Shown: in pieces, positions 62,561-64,000 of the stretch | Layout: every line of letters starts with the position of its first letter | How positions within the stretch are numbered: the stretch's first letter is position 1 | Source of the DNA: Pseudomonas anuradhapurensis | GTDB lineage: Bacteria; Pseudomonadota; Gammaproteobacteria; Pseudomonadales; Pseudomonadaceae | Assembly: GCF_014269225.2 (NCBI RefSeq) | Contig: NZ_CP077097.1 | Coordinates: 2,987,001-3,051,000 of the forward strand | Direction of reading: 5' to 3' | DNA: 64,000 nucleotides | Made by a program: the position numbers and the translations under genes | The notes under the pieces: model-generated | What the model was told of the DNA's origin: nothing | The model's input: only the letters and a program-made list of their open reading frames with translations | The model's database searches: none

Positions 62561-64000
62561 ATGAGTGCCTTACCCAACACATCATCAACGGATCAGAGCA
62601 AATTGATGATCCTGCTCTCGATCTGCCTGGCGGCATTAGTGCTGCCAATGAGCTTTACCGGAGGAGCAGTTGCCCGTCCAGCTATCGGCCACGAGCTTGG
62701 TGGCACTGCTGTGCAGCTTACGTGGATCACCAATGCATTCATGCTGACGTTCGGAAGTCTCCTGATGGCTGCTGGTGCTCTCGCCGATCAGTACGGGCGC
62801 AAGCGTCTTTTTGCTCTAGGGACAGGGCTATTCACCATCACATCGTTTGCTCAGGGATTTGCACCTTCTGTCCCGTGGTTGGACGTGCTTCGTGCTATCC
62901 AGGGCGTAGCGGGTGCGGCAGCGTTGGCCAGCGGTTCTGCTGCATTAGCTCAGGAGTTTGAGGGGCATGCGCAAACGCGAGCGTTCAGCATGCTGGGTAC
63001 CACCTTCGGGATAGGACTGGCTTTTGGGCCGTTAGTATCAGGGCTTTTGATCGAGAGCTTTGGCTGGAGGGCGATCTTCTTCGCCACGGCAGGCCTGGGC
63101 GCGCTCTCAATGTTCTTCGGCTTGCCACGCATGCGTGAAACCCGAGATCCCGGTGCTACTGGTTTGGATTGGCCAGGCACGATTACTTTCACAGGCACCT
63201 TGGCGACCTTCACATTTGGCGTCATCCAAGGCCCAGAAAGCGGTTGGGGAAGCCCGGTTGTGATCGGCCTGCTGGCAGCATCTGCACTACTCCTCGTGGC
63301 ATTTGTCGTGGTGGAAAACCGCGTCGAGCGCCCAATGCTGGATCTTAGCCTGTTCCGCATTCCTCGATTCGTTGGCGTTCAACTGCTGCCAATCGGTACC
63401 TGCTATTGCTACATCGTGCTGGTCGTTATCTTGCCACTACGCTTCATCGGTATCGAAGGCATGAGCGAGATCCAGGCAGGCTGGATGATGCTTGCACTGT
63501 CAGCCCCCATGCTAGTGGTCCCTCTACTTGCCGCTCAGCTTACCCGCTGGGTCGCCCCTGGTTTGCTGTGCGGTATAGGCTTCTTCATCGCCGCTGCAGG
63601 ACTGCAGTGGTTCAGCCAAACTGATATGGTTGTAGGCAACACGGTTATCCTTCCCATGCTGCTGATTGGTGTGGGTGCTGGTCTTCCATGGGGGTTGATG
63701 GACGGTTTGGCCATTGGTGTTGTGCCTAAAGAACGCGCAGGCATGGCCACCGGAATCTTCAATACCGCCCGGGTTGCAGGCGAAGGCGTAGCCCTCGCTA
63801 TCGTCAGCGCCTTGCTGGCATCGCTGGCCCAGGGATTCCTTCTGGATAGCGTTCCTCAAACTATGACAGGCGTCGCCCACGCTGCACAGCAAGTGGCAGC
63901 TGGCGACCTTGTGCATGCTGCCGCTGAACTACCGGAAGTCGCCAAAGAAACGCTTGTGGCTGGTTACAACAAGGCGTTTGAACTCCTTCTGCATGTATTG
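62561..64000 (+). CDS. MFS drug transporter, DHA2/EmrB-QacA type (3' end cut by window)
   Basis: A 480-codon N-terminal part, still open at the right edge. Starts MSALPNTSSTDQSKLMILLS with TAGGAG upstream. About 14 helices expected. Antiporter features: VLPMSFTGGAVARPAIGHEL, WITNAFMLTFGSLLMAAGAL, ADQYGRKRLFALGTGLF and FGIGLAFGPLVSGLLIESFG (motif C-like). It follows the RND operon on the same strand 88 bp away and could be co-transcribed. Substrate unknown. Confidence 0.9.
   Translation, partial: MSALPNTSSTDQSKLMILLSICLAALVLPMSFTGGAVARPAIGHELGGTAVQLTWITNAFMLTFGSLLMAAGALADQYGRKRLFALGTGLFTITSFAQGFAPSVPWLDVLRAIQGVAGAAALASGSAALAQEFEGHAQTRAFSMLGTTFGIGLAFGPLVSGLLIESFGWRAIFFATAGLGALSMFFGLPRMRETRDPGATGLDWPGTITFTGTLATFTFGVIQGPESGWGSPVVIGLLAASALLLVAFVVVENRVERPMLDLSLFRIPRFVGVQLLPIGTCYCYIVLVVILPLRFIGIEGMSEIQAGWMMLALSAPMLVVPLLAAQLTRWVAPGLLCGIGFFIAAAGLQWFSQTDMVVGNTVILPMLLIGVGAGLPWGLMDGLAIGVVPKERAGMATGIFNTARVAGEGVALAIVSALLASLAQGFLLDSVPQTMTGVAHAAQQVAAGDLVHAAAELPEVAKETLVAGYNKAFELLLHVL

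Overview
The window looks like chromosomal DNA of a Pseudomonas of the P. putida group. The reasons are high-GC protein-coding DNA, the group's extragenic palindromes (REPs, with the core CTGTAGGAGCGG...), and a gene order around a pst phosphate-uptake cluster, an Anr-type site with a tandem universal stress protein, and porin/FIST genes that fits this group. No rRNA, tRNA, CRISPR array, origin or complete insertion sequence was seen. The right edge cuts a transporter gene and the left edge cuts a FIST-domain gene.

Layout. (1) 1-7.1 kb: FIST-domain fragment, outer-membrane porin, a translationally coupled pair (degenerate Fic-like protein plus HAD-fold protein), and a pstSCAB phosphate ABC transporter on the minus strand with a well-placed Pho box. 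(2) 7.2-16.9 kb: a Gly/Ser-rich exported protein, two MFS transporters, a small Rho_N-like protein, an Anr-box-controlled tandem Usp protein, an XRE/MmyB-type regulator divergent from a MAPEG membrane protein, an exported alpha/beta hydrolase, and a DapF-like protein in which both catalytic cysteines are serines. (3) 17-27.9 kb: a type VI secretion effector island, hcp - vgrG - rhs - immunity. It is followed by two decayed Rhs C-terminal cassettes that still carry immunity-like genes. DNA around the tips is visibly AT-rich. (4) 28.7-30.3 kb: two small conserved genes, REPs and an IS630-type HTH protein.

(5) 30.3-37.7 kb: the most interesting part, a seven-gene, tightly overlapping minus-strand operon. 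In transcription order it encodes phosphoenolpyruvate mutase, a class-I aminotransferase, a nucleotidyltransferase, a YidC/Oxa1-like membrane protein, a membrane alkaline-phosphatase-superfamily enzyme, a TagB/TagF-like (CDP-glycerol glycerophosphotransferase family) transferase and an M50 site-2 protease. It reads as a pathway that makes a C-P compound, activates it as a nucleotide and attaches it to a cell-surface polymer. No phosphonopyruvate decarboxylase is present, so transamination to phosphonoalanine is the simplest inferred route.

(6) 38-47.6 kb: divergent regulator/transporter pairs (MFS with GcvA-type LysR; MFS plus cupin with LysR), a cupin/GNAT pair, MerR plus flavodoxin-fold quinone reductase, and an unrecognised 243-aa protein. 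(7) 48-64 kb: a detoxification and efflux region. It holds an epoxide hydrolase, a PRISE-type SDR, a glutathione transferase, two LysR regulators, an adenine/adenosine deaminase, a ChaC-like gamma-glutamylcyclotransferase, a complete MexEF-OprN-type RND pump and the start of a 14-TM-type MFS pump.
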